Assembly (NCBI GenBank): GCA_964023205.1
Contig: OZ026835.1
Location: forward strand, 9,010,414-9,074,413
Reading direction: 5' to 3'
DNA: 64,000 nucleotides
Origin: Lutraria lutraria
Taxonomy: Eukaryota; Mollusca; Bivalvia; Venerida; Mactridae
In this document: positions 48,938 through 58,898 of the stretch, piece after piece
Layout of the letters: each line of letters opens with the position of its first letter
Position numbering within the stretch: the first letter of the stretch is position 1
Position numbers and translations under genes: made by a program
The notes under the pieces: model-generated
Told to the model about the DNA's origin: nothing
Database searches by the model: none
What the model saw: the letters and a program-made list of their open reading frames with translations, nothing else

Positions 48938-49527
48938 AAAATATAACAACAAATGCATGGTTTCATTACATTCTTTTAACCTAGTGTCTGAACCGTATAC
49001 TTTTTGCTGCATATGTATGCACCGTTGCCTATTTTGTGGCAACACCGTCTCATTTCTTACGGAAAATCTGCACCGTTGTTGGGTGTCTGCACCGTCGTGT
49101 TGACGAAACAGAAAATAGACAGATTTAGGCACAACAAAGCAATTGAGAAGATGTAGTATTTCTATGAATGATTCTATACATATACGCTAATATACAAGCG
49201 TATTCACTTCAAGAATAATGACTTTTGTACGGAGATTGGCTCAAATATTTACCACTTCTCTCGGTTCGATTTTCGCGTGGTTTATTCCTCAAAGTTTTTA
49301 GCAAATAATTCATATAAATCCTATACAACAGACATGGTGAATATATTTATCTTACAGTGAATTTATTTGAACATTAGATACAAATGTTCTTCTCCTTCTA
49401 AATAGCGTATTTGTTTAAATACATCGGTATAAAATGACACGTACCTCCTTGTCGTTTCTCCCTCCGCCATATTGGATGGAAGCACCGTAACACGGAAAAT
49501 CTGCACCGTTTCACGTACCAGACAGTG
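48938..49527 (-). repeat. right terminal inverted repeat of the foldback element
   Basis: Reverse-complement partner of 46186-46775, ending ...CAGTG at 49527 and followed by the TGCTCA duplication at 49528-49533. An open frame on each arm encodes the same ~60-residue peptide; this is a by-product of arm identity and not a gene. Confidence 0.88.
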
Positions 49528-49701
49528 TGCTCATAGCCGGTGATGCCATCGTTACATGACACGTGTCAAATATTCGAACGCAGCAGCCCCCGCAGTGCAA
49601 AATGTGAAAAGGTTGGAATTCTCAGATGGAGGAAAGCGTGTCAGCCAAAAGAGAAAAAACAGTTTTTGATAAGCAAGTTTAGCTTACTAGTATTTTCGTT
49701 T

Positions 49702-49833
49702 GAAAAAACTTGAAAATGTTTTCTACTTTCGTTTTCGAGCTGGTTATCTTTATTCTTCTATATACATTGATAGTGGTATGAGTGACCGTTGTGGATGGGC
49801 TTATATTTTCACTAAACAAGTGTCTGAGGGATG
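49702..49833 (+). repeat. left copy of a repeat flanking the 22-bp minisatellite
   Basis: It matches 50593-50710 in the same orientation: AAAAACTTGAAA, TTTTCTACTTTCGTTTT, GAGCTG, AGTGGTA.GAG.GACCGTTGT and AACAAGTGTCTG. The right copy lacks about 20 bp. The open frame through this copy is not supported as coding. Confidence 0.7.
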
Positions 49834-49992
49834 TTCAGCAAGTAAATGTTTCAAAATTAATGCACAAAAAAACGAATGGATTGTGTGGATGTACAAAAGG
49901 GATATTTATTAAGTGATCTGATTTGTGTGAAATACATATCTGACTTGTTTTATCACATTCGTTCAGAATAATAGAAAAACTGCTTGCAATTT

Positions 49993-50522
49993 ACACGTGT
50001 AATGTGTATATCTGACACGCGTAATGTGTATATCTGACACGTGTAATGTGTATATCAGACACGTGTAATGTGTATATCAGAAACGTGTAATGTGTATATC
50101 AGACGCGTGTAATGTGTATATCAGACGCGTGTAATGTGTATATCAGACATGTGTAATGTGTATATCAGACACGTGTAATGTGTATATCAGATGCGTGTAC
50201 TGTGTATATCAGACATGTGTAATGTGTATATCAGACACGTGTAATGTGTATATCAGATGCGTATAATGTGTATAACAGACATGTGTAATGTGTATATCAG
50301 ACGCGTGTAATGTGTATATCAGACGCGTGTAATGTGTATATCAGACACGTGTAATGTGTATATCAGACGCGTGTAATGTGTATATCAGACATGTGTAATG
50401 TGTATATCAGACACGTGTAATGTGTATATCAGATGCGTGTACTGTGTATATCAGACACGTGTAATGTGTATATCAGACACGTGTAATGTGTATATCAGAC
50501 ACGTGTAATGTGTATATCAGAC
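49993..50522 (+). repeat. 22-bp minisatellite, about 24 units, with CACGTG cores
   Basis: The unit is ACACGTGTAATGTGTATATC plus AG. The 8-bp palindromic core varies among ACACGTGT, ACGCGTGT, ACATGTGT and ATGCGTGT. Ten units keep CACGTG, the canonical E-box. The order of core variants repeats at three- and eleven-unit distances, so blocks of units were duplicated. The array lies about 2.1 kb upstream of the esterase 2 ATG. Confidence 0.95.
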
Positions 50523-50592
50523 TGGTGTTTTAGAATAATTACAGCAATATAATTATACATGTACAATCAAAACTGCGAACAAAAGTCATCCT

Positions 50593-50710
50593 TGAAAAAC
50601 TTGAAACTATTTTCTACTTTCGTTTTTGAGCTGTATAAATCTTTACAGTGGTAAGAGCGACCGTTGTTGATTGGCTTAATTTTGACTATTAAAACAAGTG
50701 TCTGTGATCA
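50593..50710 (+). repeat. right copy of the repeat flanking the 22-bp minisatellite
   Basis: Direct-orientation partner of 49702-49833. The minisatellite and some unique sequence lie between the two copies. Confidence 0.7.
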
Positions 50711-51569
50711 AAACATATCCTCAACGAAACACGTGTTTTTTTTTAATTTTGTAATTTCTTCGTGTTTCTTTGGCAACCAGTGGTATATAATAATTGAACA
50801 CGGAAGGGAAATAATCAGGAATTGATTCTGAAATGCCGTTTCTGATTGAGATATGAAGTATGGTTGAAACTCCATTACAGAGAAATATTTCCAGACGTAG
50901 AACAATTATTGAGAAGTAAATAAATTGCAACAATGAATTATAACCAAACAGCAATACATGAAAACGATTATTCATGTTTCCAAGTACGCACATGAGACAT
51001 ACTTCGAAGAAATTATCAATCGTGCTAAATTCTAAGAAAGAAATATATTTCTCCATTCTGATAAGTATCGGATAAACCTACCAATCAGGCGATAAGTTAA
51101 TCAATTAATTAAACAAACACGGAGGAGAAACAGACTTGTCACGATCAATATCGTATCTAGAGAAATATTTGCCGAGTAAAATATGTGATTCTTCAGACAC
51201 TAATGTACAAGTTTTCCCTCATTCACTTCCTGCTTCTTTGTGGATTCATCATTTGTTTATATTTGTGAAAATAGTATAGCGGTCTTGTATGAAAGACACA
51301 ATCTGAGAAGAACCTATCAAAAATCTGTCATGCAACATGCTCGTATAATTATGGAAAAGCAAACTGATGGATTTGTTTAGGCCACAATGAGAGATAACCG
51401 CAGCACGCTTGTTGTACTCACGCATTTCATGGCAAGACCTGTTTTATGGCATTTTCTTTAATGTGATAATTACTTATCGTGAAACTATTGCCGTTCTTAA
51501 TAGCTCTGTACTTATACTATTAGGTTAAGATTCTGGCATATCAGTAGTTGTTTGATAGTGGTATCATTT

Positions 51570-51779
51570 TTATGAGCTGTCTACCCGGATACGTAAACGT
51601 CTGTTATTTTCGTTACCGATCGTTGTAGCAGATACGAACATCAGGAAATCGTAACACGCATCAAATACTTTCTGAAGTGTCTGCTCATTCTCTACCAGCC
51701 TGAAAAGTTCCATCAGATTTTTGCGTTCTAAATATTTTGTAATATATTGTCCAATTTGTATGAGTATCACCCAGTACAT
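51570..51779 (-). CDS. possible isolated exon, family not recognised
   Basis: An open frame of 69 codons has protein-like composition (LERKNLMELFRLVENEQTL, FDACYDFLMFVSATTIG). A possible acceptor (AAATACAG|GGC) stands just before its ATG, and a possible donor (CGG|GTAGAC) near 51583. No neighbouring exon could be joined and no signal peptide or known motif is seen. It may be an exon of an unrecognised minus-strand gene, a relic, or chance. Confidence 0.25.
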   Translation of the reverse strand: MYWVILIQIGQYITKYLERKNLMELFRLVENEQTLQKVFDACYDFLMFVSATTIGNENNRRLRIRVDSS

Positions 51780-52638
51780 ACTGCCCTGTATTTATCTTAA
51801 TAGTTATATCTAAACAAATTCATATCATTGACCGACGATATAAGCAAAGCATTATTGACAATAAACTGTTGTTTTATGTAATAAGCTTCCGAGTTAGTGC
51901 ACTAAAAACATATAAGGTACTATTAACGATACTTACATTTGAATAGCACAAATCGCATATGAATAAAACAAGGAGGGAAAATAGAATTAATCTTAATGTC
52001 ATAGAAGTGATAAAGAAAACTAATATCCGTAAAGAAACATCAAATTTGTCCATAAAATTGCCAACAGATATTCTGGTTTATTGAATGACTTGATGGACCT
52101 GATAATCGAATATAGTTGTGGCAAGATTTACACTAACCAGCCTCGTTATTCTGGGAGACAGTTCGTTACATGAGCTATTTCTATAAGCTGCCCGTAAATT
52201 GTATACATCAGCAAATAGTATTAATGGAAAAAGATAATGAATTATCATGTAAGGCCCTTGTATGTCTGTTTCAGGCTAATATATTGTACAGATGTGATAC
52301 TGTATTGATGTTAGCTAGCCCTGGAAGTGTGTATAAATCATTAGCCTGTCGGAAATATGAAAAAATCAGTATAAGATTTAGCATATTTTTCGTAGAAAAT
52401 GCCACATCGATTCATAAATCCAAAACGATAAGCCGTGTTTTCGACATGTACCGTTTACAGCGATTTTACTAACAGTTATTGAAAATGAAAATCAGAAAAG
52501 AAACGCGTGATGCTATTGACATGTTAGATTGTTCTACGAATAAATCAATCACTGGCGATTACTGCTAGAACATTTTAGAATACAGATCCTCAGAAGCAAT
52601 GGATTGTAGCACTAAATATTAAACGGACTTGTTAAACC

Positions 52639-55600
52639 ATGGATTTTAGACGACTCCCGAGCAGCTATTTAATATGTTTTGTGTTCATTTCTCTTCTAAT
52701 GACGCCAAGAAGTGGTCTAGCGAAGGAATTAACACACGTGACAGAAATAGGGTCATTTATCGGATTATCAGAAAAAATTGAACTCCACGGAGAATACAGA
52801 TATGCTTCGAAATTTCTTGGAATTCCGTACGCGAAGTCTCCGACCGGAAACCGGCGTTTTGCTCGTCCTGTTAAATACGGGCGATTTACGGTACCTTACA
52901 ATGCGACCTACAATCGGGCTCATTGCATTCAAACATTTCATATGTATCGGTACATCGAAGTTCAAGGATTTCAGCAGAATGAAGATTGTCTCTATCTTAA
53001 TATTTATGTTCCTGGAAACTTTACAAGCAAAGGAAACAAATATCCTGTCATGCTCTATATTCATGGCGGGAGTTTCGCTTCCGGTGGCGGTGATATTTAC
53101 GAGGGAGATAAATTAAGCGCCTTTTATGACGTTATAATTGTGACGATAAATTATCGTTTGAATGCATTAGGATTTCTAAGTGACGGAAGTAAAAATTCCG
53201 GTAATTTCGGTCTCTGGGATATGAAAATGGCAATTCAATGGGTTCATGATAATATAGAAGACTTCAGTGGTGACACAGAAAGGGTAACTATATTTGGAAA
53301 TTCTGCAGGCGGTGCGGCTGTGCTCTTTCAAGCTATAAATCCTGACAATAAAGGCCTATTTCAAAGAGTAATAGCACAGAGTGGAAGTTGTTTCGCATTT
53401 TGGGCTGTCCAGAGAAAGCCACTTGATAATTTTAATCGCTATGTAACCAAGTTGGGCTGTGTTTCGGACTCAAAGAAGGAAATAATGGAATGTTTACGTA
53501 AAGTCAATATAGAACGACTAAGAGTTGACGTGTCCGATTTTGTGCCTTCTGTAGACGATGACTTTTTACCAGAGCTTCCTAAAATGTTGTTGAAAAGTAA
53601 CTCCAGTAAAGCGAAGGCTGCACTGAAATTTTTTTCCGAACTAGATTTTATAAATGGAGTGGCAAGTCAGGACGGTGCGTTCGCGAGAGATTATTGGTCT
53701 AACCGAATGGCAAGAGCTGGGATTTCAAACATAGATCATGGCGTGCCAAGGAATTTCTTTGAGAATACTTACGTTCCTTACATGCTGGATCTAATGTTTG
53801 ATGACAAAATTCCAGTGATCGAGCATTCAGCTATGAATAAATATACAGATTGGTCGATGCCGGAAAATCCTTTAGTCGTTCGTTCCAAACTTGTTGAATT
53901 TGAGTCCGATGTTACGTTTTTTGTTCCAGCCGTCTTGGCTTCAAGAGGACATCGAAGTTTTTTGGGGAATACCGCTTCTAAAAATAGCTTTTTCTACGTT
54001 TTCGATCAAAAACCTGATTTTGCCCCCGAACCTGAATGGTTGACCGGGGCCACTCACTTTATGGAAGTACCTTATATATTTGGGTTCCCGACAATCATAG
54101 AGACAAAACTTATCAAGGATTATCATTCGGTTAATCCATTCCGAGTGTCCGAAAATGACGAGATGCTCTCTAGTAAAATAATGCGATACTGGACCACGTT
54201 TGCCAAAACTGGGTAAGTGTTTAATGTACGCTCGATTCTTTGATTAATGTCAGCCAAAAACGAGCAAATTATATGACTTACGTACAGTCGGTCTTTTTTG
54301 AAAAGTGTTTCTTTTTATATATATATATTAATGCGTGATGAATAGTTGCTGTTGATCACGTGGTGAACGTTATCCGCAGACGTTCATTTATTAAATGACA
54401 TAGTTGATAGTAAAATCCACATATATGTGTAAGGTTTATTGTTAACATGAGGCCACAAGTCAAAATATAAAGACAATAATATAAAACATATCTACAGTGT
54501 TTCGAAATCATGGTCACCTATATAAATTATACATTGTATACTATAAAACGTATATCCCAACACATATTTTGATATGCACGTGATGGTCGAGCCAATATTC
54601 ATAAAGTATACCGCTCGTTCTGCTTAGGTACCCCGGCGGTTATTATCGCAAATCTGAATCAAGTTAACAGATCATGATTGCGATTCGGTCGTTTTTTTTA
54701 ATTGAATCGCAAACTTGTTCTCAAATCAAACTAATCAAGCTTAATCAAAATCTAGGAATTCCGTTAGTGCGAGCTGGTTAGAAAAACAATCATGCACCAT
54801 TAGTTTTTATGTAGATATTACCGTTATGTTTTAAAATGAAGCGCTTTGCGGCTTGGAAAGAGAAGAAGCAAGACAATTCAACCCCAGTTAAGACTTTTCG
54901 GCCCAAATAATGTTGAGGTCTAAGACTTATTTCTAAGACTTTGACCCAAACTTTTCGGGATAATATGAGTCTATTTTTTTAAAGTCAATTAGAAAATTCA
55001 TGATTGGTTGAATCAGAAGAAGAAACGCATTCGGGACAAGTAACATGTAATTTACCAGTTTATTAATGTCGAAATCAGTATCTTATAAACATTTTATAAT
55101 CTTTCAATCGAGAGTCGATGAATCGCACTGTATATGATGGGAGTTTTAAGTTTTGTTCAGTGCACGTTGATAGGGCAAGACAGTTCTTTGCGAGAGGTTT
55201 TAATGAACCTTTTTTACGTTCTTATCAACCAAATACATAATATTATCATATACAACACCTCGGTTGATAGCTTCGAAAAGCATTCCTCGTACTTGCAATG
55301 CATACTAGACAAACACTGCAGTATAAAGGCGTGTTCGATCATTCCCACTGGACATAAGACGAATAAGCACATAATATATATACATGTATCAGCATTGTTA
55401 CAATATATACATGTGGCAAGTATGTCATTATTTAAATGAGTACAACGCGTCTTAAAATGTACGTTGGTTATATCGAAGTACATTATTTATTGTTTTAATG
55501 ATCGTTGGATATGTCTTTTTCAATATTGGACAAATTCGGTATTTCAAACGTAGAACTATTCCTCTTCTGTTTCAAGAAAAAATCGAAAGATAGACGGATT

Positions 55601-56934
55601 TGTGTTTAGGTAGTGCATGTACTTTTTCAAATGCACGTGCAATACGAAAATGTTGCGCACGTGCAATACAAAAATGTAGCGCACTATTTTTATGTGTATT
55701 TGGTTATTTTTGGTAATTAGGTTAAGTGGTGGGGCATAAATACTAAAATGGAGAAGGAGAGAGGATCGTGAAAAATTATGATAGAAAATTCACATTAAAA
55801 GAAAAGCGAAAGCAAGCATTTGGTTATTTGAAGAAATTAGGTAACATGGCTTGGAACTACTTTACAGACGATGACAGGGATTTTCATGATAGAAAAATTG
55901 ATCTGCACCAGATTGGGAATATTGTTTTCCTTTGAAATTGGGAAAATGAATCATTTTGTTCGAATTGGGAAGGTACCTTTAATGGGTATCAAGCAAAGAA
56001 GGAAAACTTTTAATGTGTGCTTTAAAGGAATTTTATTCAAAAGCACTATATTGAACCAAGATATGGACTCTTTTATAAATGCGAATTTCAAATTTGATTG
56101 GCTTTACACTTATTCTGTTTGATTCCATTTTGTCTGATCCGTAGCACCACTTGTAGACAGCTAGCTTACTGGACTATGGATTGTCCAATTTCGAATTCAT
56201 GATTCTTTTTTGAAAAAACGAAACTGGAATTTTACGACACTCCGTTTGGGCCACCTCGTGCTTTCTTTCGAGCTTTATGTTATGGGGAAAATAAAAAAGC
56301 GCGTTATGATTCAGATGGTATACTAAAGGTTATCAATTATCAATCGATGGACATAATTAATCTATAGTTTTAGAATTACTGGTGTTATTAATGATTTCAG
56401 TCATTTTTATCGCCCGATGACGTCACGACATTCTTCTCAACGATATTTTCGAATGTAAGCTGAGTTCGATTTTGACACGAAAATTATAATAATTATAATA
56501 AATGCAAAAGCACATTTTGCGTAATCTCTAATATATATTGCCAAATACAAACGTCTTAACACACGTGTGTAATATCAGTGACGTGTTAAGTGCTTATTTG
56601 TGAATTTTGTTGATGTCATTTATATAATTATATACAAGTATTTTTTTTTTGCCTTTTCCCCAGGAATCCGAACCCAGCAGCTATCAATGCTGAGGACCTC
56701 CCTACATGGCCAAAATTCACAGCTGACAAACAGGAATACCTAGAAATTAGTTTCAACATGACGTCACAATCTGTAAACAGGAACCTCGTGGCGGGACGAG
56801 TTGCATTTTGGGACAGTCTCGTTCCCGTGTTGGAAAATTGTTACAAAAGTGTGGCTACTTCGATAAATACTATATTTGACTCGTTAAAAAAAGTTTTTAT
56901 TACTTTTTGTATAGGAATATTGTTGTTTAGTTAA
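52639..56934 (+). CDS. carboxylesterase/cholinesterase-like protein 2, two exons
   Basis: Exon 1 (52639-54212) joins exon 2 (56664-56934) at ACT GG|GTAAGT and TTTTCCCCAG|GA in phase 2, giving 614 aa. Residues 1 to about 28 are a signal peptide. The type-B carboxylesterase fold is shown by FLGIPYAKSPTGNRRFARP (59-77), the oxyanion hole HGGSF (142-146), the nucleophile Ser222 in FGNSAGGAA, and His473 in GATHFMEVPYIFGFP. At the acid position, where esterase 1 has Glu335, this protein has Asp345 (GVASQDGAF). Asp can serve as the acid in other hydrolases, so activity is possible but unproven. Cys96-Cys117 and Cys274-Cys285 fit family disulfides, and no choline-binding Trp is present. The C-terminal tail (KKVFITFCIGILLFS) suggests a GPI signal. 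An ATTAAA followed by a GT-rich stretch near 57158 may be the polyadenylation signal. It is a tandem paralogue of 41035-43939. Confidence 0.9.
54213..56663 (+). other. intron of esterase 2
   Basis: A 2.45-kb GT-AG intron. It contains a short (TA)n run near 54317 and a two-copy ~25-bp direct repeat with GCACGTGCAATAC at about 55632 and 55657. Open frames at 55134-55439 and 55871-56122 show no recognised family. Confidence 0.8.
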
Positions 56935-57843
56935 TACAAAATGTGTTGCCGTGCGTATGGATATCTTATGTAGGAACTACTTTATTTGTTCGTTTCTCTG
57001 CCTGTGACAGATCCGATTTTGTTATGCATGCATTATTTCGTCCGTTATGCTAAACCAGAAGGTTTTATATGAGCTCAGACAATGTTCATTCAATGGTTAA
57101 TTGTTGCAAAGGGACCTTTAAAACGGAAATGTGTTGTGGTAAATAGAAATTTGAGATATTAAAGTGCGTGTGTTACACAGTCATGCGGATTTATTGTCAA
57201 TTGCATTATTCACCATGAATTATCCATATGTAAGTAATTAACTTGATATCACAACAACAGAGGATATTGAATACAATGTAGTAATTCAAAGATACTTCAG
57301 TCTGTGGTATCAGATAAATGTGACCGCACTTTTCTCCGATCGGCCATTGCCCCCATGTTACTGATCGGTCGTTACCGTTGTTTGGCTCGCATGATTTCTA
57401 TATGATTGCGAGGCGACCTGTCAAGGAATATATTTAGGGACTTAAGTCGTTTCGCTAAACTGATTTAAAATGGAAACGTGGAAAAGTATTATATAAAGTT
57501 ACACAGAAATATGGTTTATTTCGACTTCATCGAAGGGTCGATCTCGACCGATGTGTTCAGAAGATAAACTAAAACATAGAACCTTTGGTAGTGAAATATG
57601 AACGGAAAGGATGAATAGATCTCATTGACAAGTACTTTCTTAAATAGCAAAAGTTAATGTCACTAAAATGTTTTATACTTCATGTCATAGTGGGTTGATT
57701 TTATCAGTTTTAAATAATTTTGATCATGTGGTTGATGTAACAGGTTCGTTACTAACGTTTGTGTATTGAATGTGTGTACCCTTTCCATGTTTGGTCGAGT
57801 ACTCTTGGCTGTGGCATGTTATGTCAGAGGCGATATTAATCTA

Positions 57844-58259
57844 TCACACCGGACGCACCACAGGGGTGTCTTGATCGTCGTGGGTCGTGCTGAGAACGCA
57901 AGAGAACGCCGCTGGTGCCAAAATGACGCAGAGCGACGGCGTTTATTTTTGACATGTTCAAAGTAAACGCAGAGGTGTGATCGCCATTAGGTCGCCATGG
58001 TCGCCGTAACAACGCGATAGGAACTCCAAAGACGCCCTAAGGACTCAGTACAGACTCCACAGAAACTCCAATGACGTGATTAGGTCGCGATATGGACGCC
58101 GTGTACACGCCCAGATCGCAGGGTACAGACAGGGGGATGAGACGGATGACCGAAATTTGGATTTGTTTTTCGAAAAATCATTGGCGTTCTCAAAGCGACC
58201 ATCGGCGCCCTCCTCAATTTGACAGTTTATGACGCAGTAAGGACGCGAGTCCGGTGTGA
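57844..58259. mobile_element. GC-rich 416-bp MITE-like element with short inverted ends
   Basis: The ends TCACACCGGAC (57844) and GTCCGGTGTGA (to 58259) are inverted repeats, and the match may extend outward through TAAT..CTAT/CTCG. No clear target duplication is seen. The element stands out by G+C content from the A+T-rich surroundings, codes for nothing recognisable, and has a 10-11-bp internal periodicity of CGCC/ACTCC words from about 57875 to 58120. A non-autonomous DNA transposon is the most likely identity. Confidence 0.5.
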
Positions 58260-58718
58260 CGAGGTATTACAGAAGGGCTTTATTACATAAATCATTTGTA
58301 TTGTATATATTTATAGAGTAGCAATTCATGTATCATTCTTTTTCGAAAATTAAAATAACGAATAACTCTTTTTACACGGATTTTATTATAATTTCTCGAA
58401 AATCATTTTTATAACAAAGCCTTCAAAAAGCATTTACATTGGGTGCAAAACATAAACTGATAAAATGCTAAATTAATGTTAATTCATAGTTACTGTAATG
58501 TAACACGGTTAATCCCACCACGGTAAATTTTTAGTACTGTTGTTTTTTTGTTAATGATTTCATATAAAACACCACAATGAAACTAATCAACATCTTCATG
58601 ACGAATAATTCGAAAATGATATTGACGTCACTACGTCTTTGCGAACAAATTAAATGTCTATTTTGGCATACATTTATCGAGTGATAAATACAACATAGGC
58701 TTGACGTTTTCAATATGT

Positions 58719-58898
58719 CTTGCTGTTTAAATGTTTCCTTGCTGTTTCAATGTGTCTCTTGCTGTTTCATTATGTCTCTTGTTGTTTGAATGTGTCTCTT
58801 GCTGTTTCATTATGTCTCTTGTTGTTTGAATGTGTTTCTTGCTGTTTCAATATGTCTTTTGTTGTTTCAATATGGCTCTTGTTGCTTCAATGTCTTTT
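58719..58898 (+). repeat. 20-bp minisatellite, nine units
   Basis: Units follow TTGCTGTTTCAATGTGTCTC with changes CTG/TTG, CAATG/CATTA and GAATG. Two-unit alternation (CATTATGTCTC, then GAATGTGTCTC) appears in the middle. Cys/Leu-rich open frames over this array are artefacts of the repeat. Confidence 0.92.

Larger units (their letters stand above)
46186..49527. mobile_element. 3.34-kb foldback-type DNA transposon with ~590-bp inverted repeats
   Basis: The left arm (46186 to about 46775) and right arm (about 48938-49527) are near-identical inverted repeats starting CACTGTCTGGTACGTGAAAC. A 6-bp direct repeat TGCTCA flanks the element exactly. The arms carry six ACGGTGC-type motifs, and an 18-bp word ACGGTGCAGATTTTCCGT occurs twice in each arm (46204 and 46637 on the left). 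The 2.16-kb interior has no long open frame and no recognisable transposase; it holds a broken zinc-finger-like segment (47050-47205) and a perfect palindrome (47488-47527). A 6-bp duplication with long arms recalls Polintons, but those begin AG and are far larger; CACT-type ends recall the CACTA/Chapaev group, which duplicates 2-4 bp. The family is therefore not assigned. High arm identity suggests recent insertion between the two esterase genes. Confidence 0.82.
49534..52638. other. region between foldback element and esterase 2
   Basis: It holds the 22-bp minisatellite, its two flanking repeats and one exon-like open frame, all listed separately. From about 51780 to 52638 I see no repeat or gene. 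The esterase 2 ATG is preceded by A+T-rich DNA without a clear TATA box. Confidence 0.5.

Noticed and set aside
46581..49132. The same ~60-residue peptide encoded on opposite strands at 46581-46784 and 48875-49132
   Set aside because: Both frames lie in the inverted arms of the foldback element, so they are one sequence read twice. The peptide has no recognised motif.
46186..49527. Polinton/Maverick (virus-like) identity for the foldback element
   Set aside because: The element is only 3.3 kb, begins with CACTG instead of AG, and shows no polymerase, integrase or capsid-type frame; only the 6-bp duplication and long arms agree.
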